The position numbers were made by a program, and so were the translations under genes. DNA of 64,000 nt. Source: Rhynchosporium graminicola. Its lineage: Eukaryota; Ascomycota; Leotiomycetes; Helotiales; Ploettnerulaceae. The stretch spans positions 310,001-374,000 of the forward strand of contig FJUW01000009.1 of NCBI GenBank assembly GCA_900074885.1. Reading direction: 5' to 3'. Of this stretch, positions 1 to 12,300 are shown piece by piece. Position 1 is the first letter of the stretch, and each line of letters begins with the position of its first letter. The notes under the pieces are model-generated. The model worked only from the letters and a program-made list of their open reading frames with translations. It was not told the DNA's origin and did no database searches.

Positions 1-29
1 TAAACTCCCAAACTCCCATGTAAACCCGA

Positions 30-144
30 AATCAAACCACCACCACCATGCACCTTCCACCATGAACCTCTTACTATGCACCTCCCACCATATACCTCCC
101 ACCATATACCTCTTACCATACACCTCCTGCCATGCACTTCCCAC
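30..144. repeat. Degenerate minisatellite beside nuc-1 3' end
   Basis: About eight imperfect 12-15 bp units around 'ccaccatatacctc' run up to the nuc-1 stop codon. Units differ by transitions and small indels. They lie in the 3' UTR/downstream region of nuc-1. Confidence 0.7.
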
Positions 145-2203
145 CTAAAACTTAATATCCTCCCCAACTTTTTCTTTCAATAATCTCTCCGCTTCCTCCG
201 CCCTCAGATTCGCATTCGCAATATCCTTCTTAAGCTGCTTAATATACTCAATCGCCTGCTCGACCGTACTCGCTTTGCTATTCGCGCTCTGAGCAGCCGA
301 TTTCGCACTCGCTACTTCGTGCGTATCCCCCGCGTCTCCGCTGCCGCTTTTTTCTCCTCCGCTGTCTTTGGATCCGCGTGGTAAGAGGGTTGCGATTTCT
401 TGTAAAGCGGAATTTATGCGGTTCCGGCGGCCTTGTTCGGCTATTTTGTGGGAGGTGCGCTTTGAAGTCAGGTTTGTGGAGAGTTCCGTGGGATACGACA
501 CCCCGGGTAAATGTGTTCCCTCGAGAATGTTTTGATAATTGGATTTGGACGCCGCCAAGAGGAGGGAGGCTGTATCGCCATTTCCATTAGATCCTCCAGG
601 GAGGAGGGGCTTGATGCTCGGCGAGATCCTAGGTAACAACGCGGGCGAGACCAGTACTGAGCTGCTAGCTCTCTTTTTTGATGATCGAGAGTTCAGAAGG
701 GGTGTTTTCCGTGTAGTCGTGCTTGTGCCATTGGTACCGTTCTGAGCATAGATCTGCGGACTCTGACTTGCAGTTCCTGGTCGAGTGAACGATGGTGAAG
801 GTAACGGTTGAAAGCCTGGGGTCTTTGCATCCGTGGAGCTCAATGTCGGTGTGAGCTGGCCATCGTCTTGCATGTCAAGTCGAGATAGCTGAGGTCTGGC
901 AGTTGCAGACTCTGGGAGGGCAAATCCATCCATTCCCGGATCATCCAAATCCATGTGCTGTGTACTTCCAGGTTGACCTATCTGAGGTGATTGTGCCAGT
1001 CTCATCAAGGAGGCTGGAGTTGCAGGGGAACAGAGAACTGATTTCTGTCCCCTCACTTGTTGAGCCTGCATATGTGGCGAGGCTATGGCCGGGCTTGGGA
1101 GTGGGGGAGGTGCCATATCTGATAGATGTTCAGGTGATATCGAGCCATTCTCGGATTCTTCTGTGCTTGCCACAGACTGTGACGAGCTATCGACTTTTGA
1201 ACGTTTGACTTGGGCATGAGAAGGCTCCAATATGTCACCCAATGCTTGTGCCGGTACAACTGTAATGGTATTTTTCCTTCCTTTCTTAGGTTTGACAATC
1301 GGGGATTGTCGAACAGCACGAGTACTGCGAGGTTTTGAACCTTGCTGTGAGGCTTTCTTACCAGGTTTCCTCGCTAGTATCACAGAACTTGCTGGCCCAC
1401 AATGGGTGTCCTGAGTAGTGTCTATTGGCAAATTTGTTGCTCCAGAGAGTCGATGATCATAGACAGAGGAATGATCAGCCTGAGCATGAAGTGCAGGAGA
1501 GCTCAAAGGACTGAAGTATGCACCCGGAACGGTGTAATCTGGGATACTGAAATGAGGATCTAGTGGAGTCACAGCCGGCGATACTAATGGGGTGAAAGCC
1601 ATCTGTCATTTGTCAGATATGTCGCTATGTATTAAGCGATAAGGAAATCCTGACCTCATTCTCTTTCATCTGCCTCTGGTACCTGTCGTACATAGCCTGC
1701 TGCTGTGCGTCCGGTTGGGTATAGTAATGCGCACCACCCCCATGCATTTCTAAACTGTTTGGTGTAGGAGGTATCATCCCACTTTGCGCATAGAAATTCC
1801 TCTGCTGCTCTTGTATTTGCCTCTGCTGTTGCTCATGTCTCTGATGCTGCAAGTACTGGATCTGAGCGTCTAGCTCTGATAAACTCTCATTCGATGCATG
1901 TCCTTTCATAATTGCTGGGCCGTGGATCGATTGGTGATTTGAAGCAACGGTCATAGCTGGCATGTGCTCTTGCATCGTGGTATCCTGCCCCATGCCCTGG
2001 TTCCCATTCCCCATTGCAGTATCCATATTATCGCCTCCTGTCTGGACCATTATTTGGGCGCCTTGCTGATTGAACTCGGGGAAATCGAATTGAAGTCCAT
2101 CACCAAGCCCATTAATCCCCAAGTCCAAGAATTGCTGGAAGTCATCTTGCGCCGTAGATAGAGTCTGATCCTGTCCGTCCCAGCCAGTAGACGTATTCAT
2201 CAT
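145..2203 (-). CDS. nuc-1: NUC-1/Pho4-like bHLH phosphate-starvation transcription factor
   Basis: Two coding exons, 2203..1655 and 1602..145, joined over a 52-nt intron (donor gtcagg, acceptor gacag), give about 668 aa. The C-terminal ~100 residues hold a basic helix-loop-helix: the basic stretch SHKIAEQGRRNRIN has the His-x3-Glu-x3-Arg contacts that Pho4-class proteins use to read CACGTG. A long Gly/Ser-rich loop follows, then helix 2 and a short Leu-rich coiled coil. The N-terminal exon is Gln/Met-rich, as in activation regions. The motif FTPLVSPAVTPLD after the junction is typical of fungal NUC-1/PalcA proteins as I remember them. In Neurospora NUC-1 switches on phosphatase and phosphate-permease genes under Pi limitation. 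The start is the first of two adjacent ATGs; the frame stays open further upstream only from non-ATG codons. A 5'-UTR intron is possible (acceptor-like site ~2250). Family is secure; the exact start is less so. Confidence 0.85.
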
Positions 2204-2553
2204 GAACAGCTCTCGATTATGTATTTTTGGAATCGATTTGAACAATTTCTGCGCCGTGATGCGGGGTGATGCTGAAAGCCTCGAGGGGCAGCTGGTAGTC
2301 TCCTGGCGGCGCAATTGCGATTGTGAGTTGTCACTCCATGTAGATGTCAACTCAGCTCAGGAGCTGTTATTGAGGATGGCGAACTAATGCAAATGCAAGA
2401 CAATGGATTCCGCAAGTCGTCGATCAAGATCAGTGTGGAGGGGTATGGTCTTGCGTTCCAAATGAAAAGTCGATGTGAAGCCTCGGTTTCTACCCGGTTT
2501 CTACCGCGAGATTAAGAAAAAAAGGTTAACGACAGGAGCGAGGCGACGGCGCA

Positions 2554-2588
2554 GACACAGGACACAGGACACAGGACACTGGACACTG
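2554..2588. repeat. Heptamer tandem repeat (GACACAG/GACACTG)5
   Basis: Five 7-bp copies, three GACACAG followed by two GACACTG, in the likely 5' leader/promoter of nuc-1. Confidence 0.85.
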
Positions 2589-3386
2589 GAGGTTGGGCTG
2601 GGTGGTGCTCCACAGACGGCTGTCAACGGGACAGGAGACCCTACGGATTGGGATATAATATCGGAATTGAAATTGGTGTGACAGAAGTGACAAGAGCGAC
2701 CGACAAAAGCGATAACCCGGAACCGAAGCACAGACAGTGGGGGGGACTGTGAATAGCGTTCGTGGAGTGGAGGTTGAGGAGGCTGGAAGTGGGATGAAAG
2801 AATGGGGGAGAGAAAGCGTCGTGTGATTAGGATGAAGAGTTGACGCTTCTCGAGATCGGCTCGGTCTTACTTCGAAGTAAAAACCTGTACCTATGAGGAT
2901 GATAGAAGAAGATAATGATAGAGGTTCCTCTTTCTCGAGCATTGAAATCGGCAGTCGCGATCAGTCAACAGCTGGAGGTAGAGTCATTCCATGTACTAAT
3001 TACTTATAATACTGTACTGACTGAGATTGGCTGCTGGGATTTGGACTTTCGAACGGAAATTGAGAGGGCGGGAGGGGAAAGGTCGGGAAGTCGTGCGGTA
3101 AAGCTGGACTGGGAAGGTAGATATACTTACTGTGGGCAGTATCTATCTAGGTAGCTGGTTAGATTAGAGATGTTTTAAAGTGCGCGCAAGGCAGATCAGC
3201 AGAAGCAGCATCAAAGTATGGAGGTCAAAGTGGTTATACTCTGCGAACGCCAGTGAAGTCAAAATGATCATGAAAGACTGCACATTGTTTGGTTCTCGCA
3301 GCCTTTTCCTCGGTTGGCGCGCAAGAGCGGACTGATTGCCTCCTCGCTAGGTAAGAGTTGGTAGGTAGGTGGTACATACTGTCCAG

Positions 3387-3420
3387 TTTCATTCATTCAT
3401 TCATTCATTCATTCATTCAT
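3387..3420. repeat. ATTC microsatellite
   Basis: Uninterrupted run of about eight ATTC tetramers in non-coding sequence. Confidence 0.95.
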
Positions 3421-3552
3421 GAGGGTTTGTTTCCTGAAACGAGCGAGGCGAGAGAAAGAAGGCTGCCGGACAACTAACAGCAAATCAACAGAAGGCAGAG
3501 TAAAGTACAGTAATGAAAGCTGATATTATATTATCATTTACGAACAAGGTCC

Positions 3553-3584
3553 CTGTACTGTCCTATACTGTACTGTACTGTAAC
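3553..3584. repeat. TACTG-type short tandem repeat
   Basis: Repeated tactg/ctgta units ending in tactgtactgtactgtaac. Similar tactgta runs occur near 27410-27432, upstream of calnexin. Confidence 0.7.
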
Positions 3585-5020
3585 CATACCACGACCAGAG
3601 CCTGATTCTGTAACTATCTATCTGTGGACGTACCCAGGTTTCTACATCCAACACCAGAGCAAGTCGCACTGCATTCTCTACGGGGTGAGTTAGATGCCTT
3701 AAGGTCACGATCCTCATCTCGTCTCGTCTCTATCTTCCCTCCTCTCGTCTCTGAACCCCCTTCCCTGTTCATACCTTGTTCATACTCCAGCCCCATGGAC
3801 CAAATGCAGACCTGCAGAGCTGCATCTTGCATCTATCCCTACCAGCGCGGGGGTCCTGGCTTTCTGTCTCTCCCAGCAGCAAATAATTACCTATCAATAG
3901 GTTACGCCTCACCGCTGATTTGCTAGCTGAATCGTGCCCGGCCGTCCATCAGCTGCACTTTCCCCCGCCCCCACTCCACTCGAGACGCATGGTTCATTTG
4001 ACACATAATCCTTCATCCGAAAATACAAGATGCATTACTCCTGTGTAATACCTGTCTCGGAGCATCGTTGGTGCTAGCTGGCAATGTCCCTCAGGCGTGA
4101 CATGGGTATTTCGAATATTCTGTTCGGGTGGACTCGCTCACCAGACGCACCAGAATAACAAGGAGAAGTAAACACCTCGCTTAATAAAGTACGAAAGGTA
4201 CGTTCTGTACGGAAGGTAATTTGTGAGAGAGGGTCCTGCAGTGGATCTCGCCCAACATCATGTCTGCATATGAAAACTATAGGGCTAATTCGTGAAGTCC
4301 ACACTGTTCGTTAGAAAACAATACCTTGCACTCTACACCGGTGGATGAGACCCACTGCAACCCTCTATCGTACGACATTCTTGCATGGAAAATGCCTGAA
4401 GGCCTGGCCTACGGTTATCCTCTTAGATCTACCTCTTCCAAATCAGTCACGCGAACGAAGTCCCGATTCAAAGAAACCAACCGTCATCCAGCGGCTTCTT
4501 ACATACAGACTTGCCGCTCGAGAGCATCGTCTCAATATTCTAGTGATCCAGTACTTACAGCTGCTACTGTTCGAAAGCCGACATTAGCTCCATTGCAAAC
4601 TCTATTGATTTATACCACGGTAACAATTGGGAGAATACCGGTATAACGTCCATTCTCAATCCTGGTTCTTGATCCCTGCCATGAGCCGAACTGGAGCTGC
4701 TGATGTTGCATACAGGAGATCTACGAAAAAGAGTACTTCGTACTCGCAGATATATCTCGAGGTTAGTTTGATCTTCTTATTGTAAGGTTAGGCTATTTTC
4801 CCGAAAGAAATACCTTACTTGACGAGATCGTCATGTTCAAGCATCGACGCATCGACAGATATCGCCTTTAACAACTCTAAAGACCATTGATCGTGTCTTT
4901 CCTATTTGACACGTCAGTCGCAAAGCTCCAAATATATTTCAAAGCTTACTTCTTTTCCCCTAGCTAGAGCCATCCAATCGACTTAACCAACATTGTGGAG
5001 TCTGTATATCAGAACTGAGC

Positions 5021-5135
5021 TACTCACTTTCTCCGTGGGTCTGAACCTGTCCACAATGGGTTTGCAGGGCATATTTGGTTAGAACTGACCCTTGATGTAA
5101 GCCCTGTCAGGTTCAGATCCACGGAGAAAGCGAGT
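5021..5135. repeat. 115-nt imperfect inverted repeat (29-bp arms)
   Basis: The left arm (5021-5049, starting tactcactttctccgtggg) and right arm (5107-5135, starting caggttcagatccacgg) are reverse complements with two mismatches over 29 bp, enclosing a 57-nt spacer. The spacer itself has a short gcagggc/gccctg pairing. Transcribed from either strand it would form a long stable stem. It could be a MITE remnant or a hairpin small-RNA precursor; nothing here decides between them. Confidence 0.8.
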
Positions 5136-8100
5136 ATGTGGCTTGCAGTATTCCCAAAGTTCTATGCAAAGTACCTGAGAAACCCTTGTGGAACATCGAA
5201 GCCACCATGGAAGGGTCTCAGAGCTGAATCATTCCTCGGGCATGCAGGTCAAATCACTGATGACTTCTAGTAACCCTGCCATGTCTACAGATCGAGCTGC
5301 AGCGTCTTTCCTACTTAGTGTTTATTCGATCAACGATCATTGTCACTCCACTTCAACCTTGCAATCCCTGGAACTCATACCGCGCTCTGACGGGTAAAGG
5401 TCGAGGCTCCCTACTCTGCAAAGCCATCGAACACTATGGGCAAAGCTTCTCGAAGGATTTTGGGACGTTTGCGTTGCTTCCATGCAGAATATTTTTGCTG
5501 GGATAGGCATGGATGAAGAGCGGTCGTCTGGACTGACCAATCAGCGGATCACGTCAACCCACGCTCTCTACGGACTCGCCGGCTTTCAACCAAAAGAAAC
5601 GTCCCTTTCGAGAAGGTCGTTTCACGCCTGCAACTATAACCTCTCTTGTTACATACAATTTATTTTTGAAGAGATTCTTCCTTCCTAAGAGAAGCCACGA
5701 TAGCTTCAAGGTGCATCTTGAAATTTGACAAGAGGTGACGTGCATGAAGGAGATTGCCTTTCCATCCTCAACCAACAAGCTCTTTGCACTTCCATTACTA
5801 CTACGTATGAACATTGCCTGTCAGCCCGTATGAACAGTTACAGTTCCTTAAGGCTCCATCGGCAGACATTCCCTGAGTGGCCATGAGATATACAGTTTAC
5901 GAATACGGTCATCTTACCATTTACAAGTCTAAATCTATGACTTCAGCACGAGAACTGTGCTCATGTCTTGCCTTCCCGTTCTCCTCGGGCGGCAAACACT
6001 GTACTCGCAAAGACTATCTTAAATCCAGCAGAGTTTGCTGTGGGGTCCGCCGAATACACTTCTTCCTCGCCGTCGCGGTCTTGTTCGCTTCCGTGTTTTA
6101 CCGATTCTCATCTGGGGACAGCGTAGCAGAGTTCTGAAAGCTGGAGCGGCGCCAGATCAGGAACATTCGAGAGGTCTTTTACAAGTCTTCATGACCTGCT
6201 CCAGCTTATTTGGCTATTCGCCTTCGTCTTGTTGATGGAAAGCACCATCCGAGCCTCTCCTCGCTCACTGTGTACATTCATGGCAACAGTTCACGCTGAG
6301 ATATACACCCACAGAGAGCCAGAGACTCTCCATACTAGACAGAGATCATACCCAAGTACTGCAAGTTACGTGTTTTTACCTCTATTCGAAGTCTAAGTGC
6401 ATGTAAGTAAGTAACAAGGTGGGCATGACACTTTATGCTGAAAGCCACATTTCGCCCCTCCTTCCCTTTCTAAGTCGAGCATTTCTCAATTTCGCGTTGA
6501 GCAGTAAACCCTATATCTCTTCACCAGGTATGTCGTGCCATCCAAACACCTATTAATGAGTTGCACTCGTATGAATCTATTCAGCGTTACGAAAGTCTCA
6601 CAGGAACGGCCCGACTTTGCTCGAATCCTTACTTCAGATTAAGAGTCCGCTCGAAGACCCATGAAACCCCGCTGCGAGGCTGGGTCATGTCGTTCGGGGC
6701 AGGAAATAAGTAGTATACACTACATCTTCGTAACTCGAATCCAGAATTATCAGAAAACTATAAAATATCACCTAAAGTGATTCTTCAATGTCACCTAACT
6801 ATTCACTGACATTGCCAATAAGAATATTTCAGAACACGAGTTTTCTACGTGTTCAAAGTAGTCATCATACAGCAGACAGCTTGGCGTAGCGAGGGTCTTA
6901 ACTGCGATATTTGAGCTGGATCTTCACGCACAACTCTCGCGGTCGACTCTCGTGATGCTCTTAAGAAGCACCAGCGAGTTTTAACATCTTTTCCAAGTCG
7001 ATACAAGAGGTATTCGGAAGCCCATCACATTCGCAATAACATATCCCCGCGAACTGCTACAGCTGACACTCCTTCCACGGTACAGCTTCCAATCAACAGA
7101 ATAAATAGTTTTTCCTTACCCCGAAGAAATATGGATCTTCCAGAATAGCTGCGAAGAATAAGCCAGCTAACTCCACATACAAAGCCGCTTTATAACGTAA
7201 ATACTGTATCCAATTTCGTCCACGTATTTCAACGATGTCTTACTTACTCGCAAACTCTTTTTCGTCTGCTCCTGGAATCGTCAATACGCGAGTCGGTGAC
7301 TATTCTCAGATGAAACACAACCTGACGACGAAGCAGCGCCGAGATCCGCAAGTTTAATGTAATGCCAATTTTACGATACAAGCCCGTTGTGAGCTAGGGG
7401 TTGGCTTCGCCATACGTACAGGTACAGTCTACTGCCTTTCAAGCTTGTGTAATGATCAGAGCCGTGCGAATAGATCTTTGGGTGGGGGGAGGGAGGCTGG
7501 ATGCGTATCTTGAGTCGAGGTAGAGGTCAATGTAAGCTCAGTGCTTTCTTGGTGGAGTCTAAAACAGGTGGTTAGGAATTATTCGCATGAACATTTCTTT
7601 TCCCGGATAAGCGCCTGATTCTTCACGTACTTGGGACCTATAGATAGCCTGCCATTGGAATTGCACCTAATCCGCGAACAGACTAAGCAACTTTCGCGAC
7701 TTGTTTCACTCATTCATTTCATAAATATGAGCTATCTGAATAACGCACTATGTGCTGCCATCAGACTTTGCCGGTTCTCTATATCACTACTCTCATTGTC
7801 GCCTCCCTAGGAACCTGCTACCATTCTAGAGCGTGGTGTGTTGGAGTTTATCGAGCACGATACCATCTCTTTCCCCAACCCCCCCCTCATGGATTTTTGT
7901 TTATTTACTTCGTACTCGCTTAGCGGAACCGCGTAGTACAAAGAAACAACATGCCCTCCGAAAAATTGCTCAGACGTAAGCAGTTGATCTCGAAGAAGTC
8001 TGATGATAATTTGGAGCATCCTCGGAAGGCTTTGGTTCTTCTGTGCTGGAGACAAATAGAGAATTCCTGCATACTTTCACGAAGTGACGAATGCTCGGGA

Positions 8101-8779
8101 CCTTGAAGAATATTAGCCTGGTGGAAGAACGATACGCTGAGACTAATCAGGTGGTAATGGCTTGTCAGATAGATAGATGATAGGAAACATATGCGCTTGA
8201 GAAATGCATAATCCTATACTTATCATCCTCATACCTGACGGGGAAATTTTTGTGAGACGCCTCTACAATGTGATGATTTGAACAGATCTATGAACTTCTA
8301 CTCGCGATGAGAACAAACAGATGCAGGACTGTCCGGGTATTTGTGACAAGAGATGATAATCCGCTGCAAGAGTCCGGATCATCGATTGTCGAGAGCTGCC
8401 GGGCCTAATTGAGAAGCCGAATTCGAAAAGTGAGACTCGTATATTAAGACAGATTTCGCCCACGGCGCAGTCAAAATCCAGGTTTACGGACGAGATGGTA
8501 AACCTCTCGAAAGACGTTTATTAAAATTAGTAGGAGCCTCAGCGAATCGTGGGTTTTGAGAGTCAACTCAGTTTCATGCGGCCTAGGTGAATTCACCCAT
8601 GTTTCTTGCCAAAGTCACATTTGTCGCAGTCGTGCCATTGCTTGAACGGGTACTTGAAACTTTCCTTCCCTCCTACGTCCTGACCTCGACATATTCCACA
8701 AAATTTTCATCAACCACAATCCTCGTCCACAATAGCTCAATTGGAAAAGGATTCGAAGAACCATTCAAAGACCAACAGT

Positions 8780-9303
8780 ATGGACGCCCCTATCCTTGGA
8801 CAGTCTTCAATTGCCACGCTCTATTCGCCACTAACCAGCATTTTTCGAGCAATGGCCACGACAAATGCATCCAGAGTCTCCGATGACCTCCTCAGCAGTC
8901 TACGATCAGCAGTATACGACATCAACATCCAACTATACTCCTCAATCGATCGCTCAAGCTCATCTTCGACCGATCAAGCTCTCCTCCCGACCCTAGCAAA
9001 GCTTCAGGATAACTTCAACTCTCTTTCTAGCCTTGTCTCGAGTACTCCCCAAATTCAGTAAGCTGCCGATCGAGCTCAGAGTCATGATCTGGAAGTTGGT
9101 AGGAAGTATTGGTCAGATCATTGGTGGCTGCGAAGGAGCAGGAGTACAGAGAAATTGCATTTACGTCTCGATCGGTGGCAGGCAGAGGCAGAGGCAGAGG
9201 CAAAGTGCCTATGCTCTGTTGCCATTATTTGAGATGGGTTATGGAGTCGAGTCTCCAAAGAACTTTGGCTAGTCCTAGAAGGCAATCGGACTTGTGCTGG
9301 TAA
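8780..9303 (+). pseudogene. Truncated 2EXR-type protein remnant
   Basis: From ATG 8780 an open frame runs 93 codons to a TAA at 9059-9061 (starts MDAPILGQ, Ser-rich). Overlapping in another frame from ~9045 lies FSKLPIELRVMIWKLV, which matches the start of the fungal 2EXR/F-box-like domain (F-x-x-LP-x-E-(I/L)R-x-x-IW). The domain should continue for 60-100 residues. Instead the frame passes through a CAG-type repeat (9178-9203) and stops. A third frame carries a weak echo of the later part of such a domain, so the copy looks frameshifted and eroded. I cannot rule out a short functional gene with an intron near 9030-9056 (acceptor-like attcag). 2EXR proteins form large, fast-evolving fungal families of unknown function. 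Confidence 0.5.
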
Positions 9304-12300
9304 TGGGATGCGGTTCGCCGATCCATCTCAAAGTACGAAGAGCTATACAGATGGCTTACCTAGCAATTCAAAGCGCGCAACCATAACACGTCGACCATCT
9401 GCTGCTGAAAATACATGGAATGGGGTTGCGACGCAGATGGCGGTAGCCTTCGATCCCCGAAATCCGCATCGTCAACGAGGGTCCAGAGGGCAGAGAGGTA
9501 CGAAGATCGAAGCCACGGTGATTCGTGTTCCAAAGCTAACGATGAGAACTAGCCAATGACCTTAGTGCTCTGCGCCTTGCGGACTGCAAGTACCTAAAAA
9601 AAAATCACAATCCTTTCTTCTCCAACAGATTCCTTGCTATTTACCACCAGAGAATACGCGTCCCGGACTCCAGTACCTTCAGAACACACTGTAGGGCCAC
9701 AGCTAATATATCTCCTCCTCTTAGGGACTCTTCCTCGCATTTCCTTCAAGGAAGTTGTGAACTCGTTGATTGATCAGGGCGCGGGTGAAAATGATAAGCG
9801 TTGATGTGGCCTAACACTTCGAAGTGGTTGCTGTCAAATAGAGGTCAGGAAGTAAAATGACAGTTTCTCTCGCCAGAACGACTTCCATGCCGATTGAGAG
9901 GTACGAAGCCTCCACAGCTTTCTGCACCAGGTTGCGCTACCGTTCTCTTCAATTGAATACTTCTCAATTCGGCATCTTCCGTTGAACTCATCTCGGAATA
10001 TCCAAGACCCTTCATGGATACTTTCTCTCTCCCTTTAAACCCCCATACTCTGATACCGTAAATTATGAAAACCCCCCTCCTTAAGAGCTGATCATCTAAC
10101 ATTTGCTACACCCGGAACTCACAACGTCTCTCCAGCTCCTCGCTCTTCGCGAGAAGGTTCATTCGCTCAGAACATCCCATGTCATATCACATCATCCGAG
10201 AGATAAACAAAATTACACACAGAGCATATCCCAAGATCAGATATATGGCGAGATCTCCGTACCGCTGAATGGGTAAGCATAGGGCTCTCTCAATCTGGCA
10301 CTCCGAGTATTCTCTCAGTCGAGACAAGCAACCCCCCTATCCATATTGAACATTCGCACAAAAAGAAATTCGGGAGTAAGGAGAGTTCAAAGTATGACTG
10401 CAGAGAATGCTTCAAAAGTGTCAAAAGTAGGCAGCCATCGCGCAATGAGCTGTGTGTGTTTCGACAAGTACCCGAGCGAGGTATCATAATGATGTGTGAT
10501 CGTTGATTGAAGAAGAAAAAAAAAAAACAGCGTGTGGAGAAGGTTTAGGATATGAGAGAGTTTAGAAATGGCTAATAACCTCGAAGAGCTTCATCCGAAG
10601 GGAGCAGTGGGTTCCAGAGGTCATGACAGAGAATATGTATAAGAGCGTGTTTCGCAAGTATCTATCTAGAGATCGGACGCGCCTGTACGTTTATCTACAA
10701 GTAATGGATGGGCTGCGACGATGAACCTGGAGATTCATACCTCTCTATTGGTCGCCCTCTCTCCTCTTCCCTCTTACTGTAATGAGGTTACTCACTTCCA
10801 GGGTCGTGATGGCTGCATACAGGCACATGAATTGACTGACGATAGCAATTAAATCCAATCCAAAGCAAGTTTCTGGAATGAACATAAGTCGAGTCCAGTC
10901 GGTGGAAGATAGCGCGTGGATTCGACTTTTTGTTCGCGTCCAAGAAGTCTAGCACTCACATCATGCTCGGACAAGAATCCGTGAGTCCGAGCAGAGAGTC
11001 TCTATAGAACGGAGTAGGACACATATAAGACGATATCGATATCTGATCCAGCTTCAATTGATCTCATACAAATCTTACTTGACGAATAGCCACCATCTCG
11101 ATCCCTAGATACTAGAGACTAGTAATCTCACATAGCCAGCTTATTACCAAACACGGTGTTTCAGTCGACCTTGTTGCATATCATTGGAGCTCAAAGAAAG
11201 AACGACTGCTACTTCTTAAGATCCAAATCGATTCAGAACCAGACGTGACCGACCACCTTAGCTGACTAGGGAGGGTATCGCATCTCATCACTCGCAAACC
11301 TGAAGGGTTAATTAAAAAAGCGGCCCACACAGACACATCTCTGCAAGCCACTCGACTCTCACAGTATAGGTACTTCTAGGCCGCTTGATTCCTTTCAAGC
11401 TTCACATAGAGAGAGTCAAAGACTAGGCTGAAGCAAGCACCCAGAGCACCGCATTCAGGTTGAGGGTGCATACCTTGAGCGAGTTTCAAGGGAAAAGAGA
11501 CCATGACATCAGACAACCTTATTCTTGTTCCAGGAGACTTTTTAATTTAAAGAAGGTTGAAAAGTGCCGATGTCGAATAGAGGTACCTGGTGCCGTAGCA
11601 GATTAAAAGAATGACGTACGTTTCCATTCTAAAGCGCCAATCAGTCTTGGCGATAAGGGACCGGTCAGCCAACCATGAGGTCAGCAGATCAGGATACTGG
11701 TACTGTCTGTTATGTCTGTACAGGGCAGGTTGGGCCTTGGGCCTCGGGCCTCACTGAAGCCGGCGGTTTGATTTGAAGAGAAAAGAAGGGAAATTGTTAA
11801 GAGAATGATTGAGGTGAGTCGAGGTCTATCATCTGGAAAACATTTGATTGCATGCTGCCGGGTCGAGTGTGGGCTTTGATGTGATGGGACGTACGTCTAT
11901 CGTGCAGGAAGGATAACCTCGTCGTTGGCTGGTAAAAAAATAAAGCGGATCTATCTATATTTGAGCGAGACGCTGAAGAGGGAAGAAGTGTTCCACTGTT
12001 CCTTCGAGTTGAGCCTCGATGCGAAGGGATGCAAGGTTTGTACAAGCCAGCCAGCGGCTGCGACCTCAATGTGGACCCCTAATGCGTACTGCACTTGGAG
12101 GTTGCTGTTGCTCTGTGTACACGCACGTGACTTTAGTGAGTAGAGGAATATCCCAACCCACAGTTGTGTTCAGCCCTACGTAGAATGGGAAAAACAGGTG
12201 AGGGAGATCGATTGGCAAGCGCTGGGGCTATAGTCTTGAACCAATTACATTTTGATTTCCTGCGGTGTTCTTGATTTGCCCTCTGAATGCAGAATGCTTC

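Larger units (their letters stand above)
2204..8779. other. Intergenic, gene-poor region with microsatellites and a hairpin
   Basis: No gene was recognised. The first ~500-1000 bases are probably nuc-1 promoter and 5' UTR. Simple repeats occur at 2554-2588, 3387-3420 and 3553-3584, and an imperfect hairpin at 5021-5135. Open frames here are short, lack supporting ATG, domain or splice pattern, and many begin with non-ATG codons. I see no transposase or reverse-transcriptase motifs in the translations. Confidence 0.6.

Noticed and set aside
4000..8500. Possible degenerate transposon
   Set aside because: No terminal repeats spanning a kb-scale element, no transposase or RT motifs in any frame; only the 115-nt hairpin stands out.
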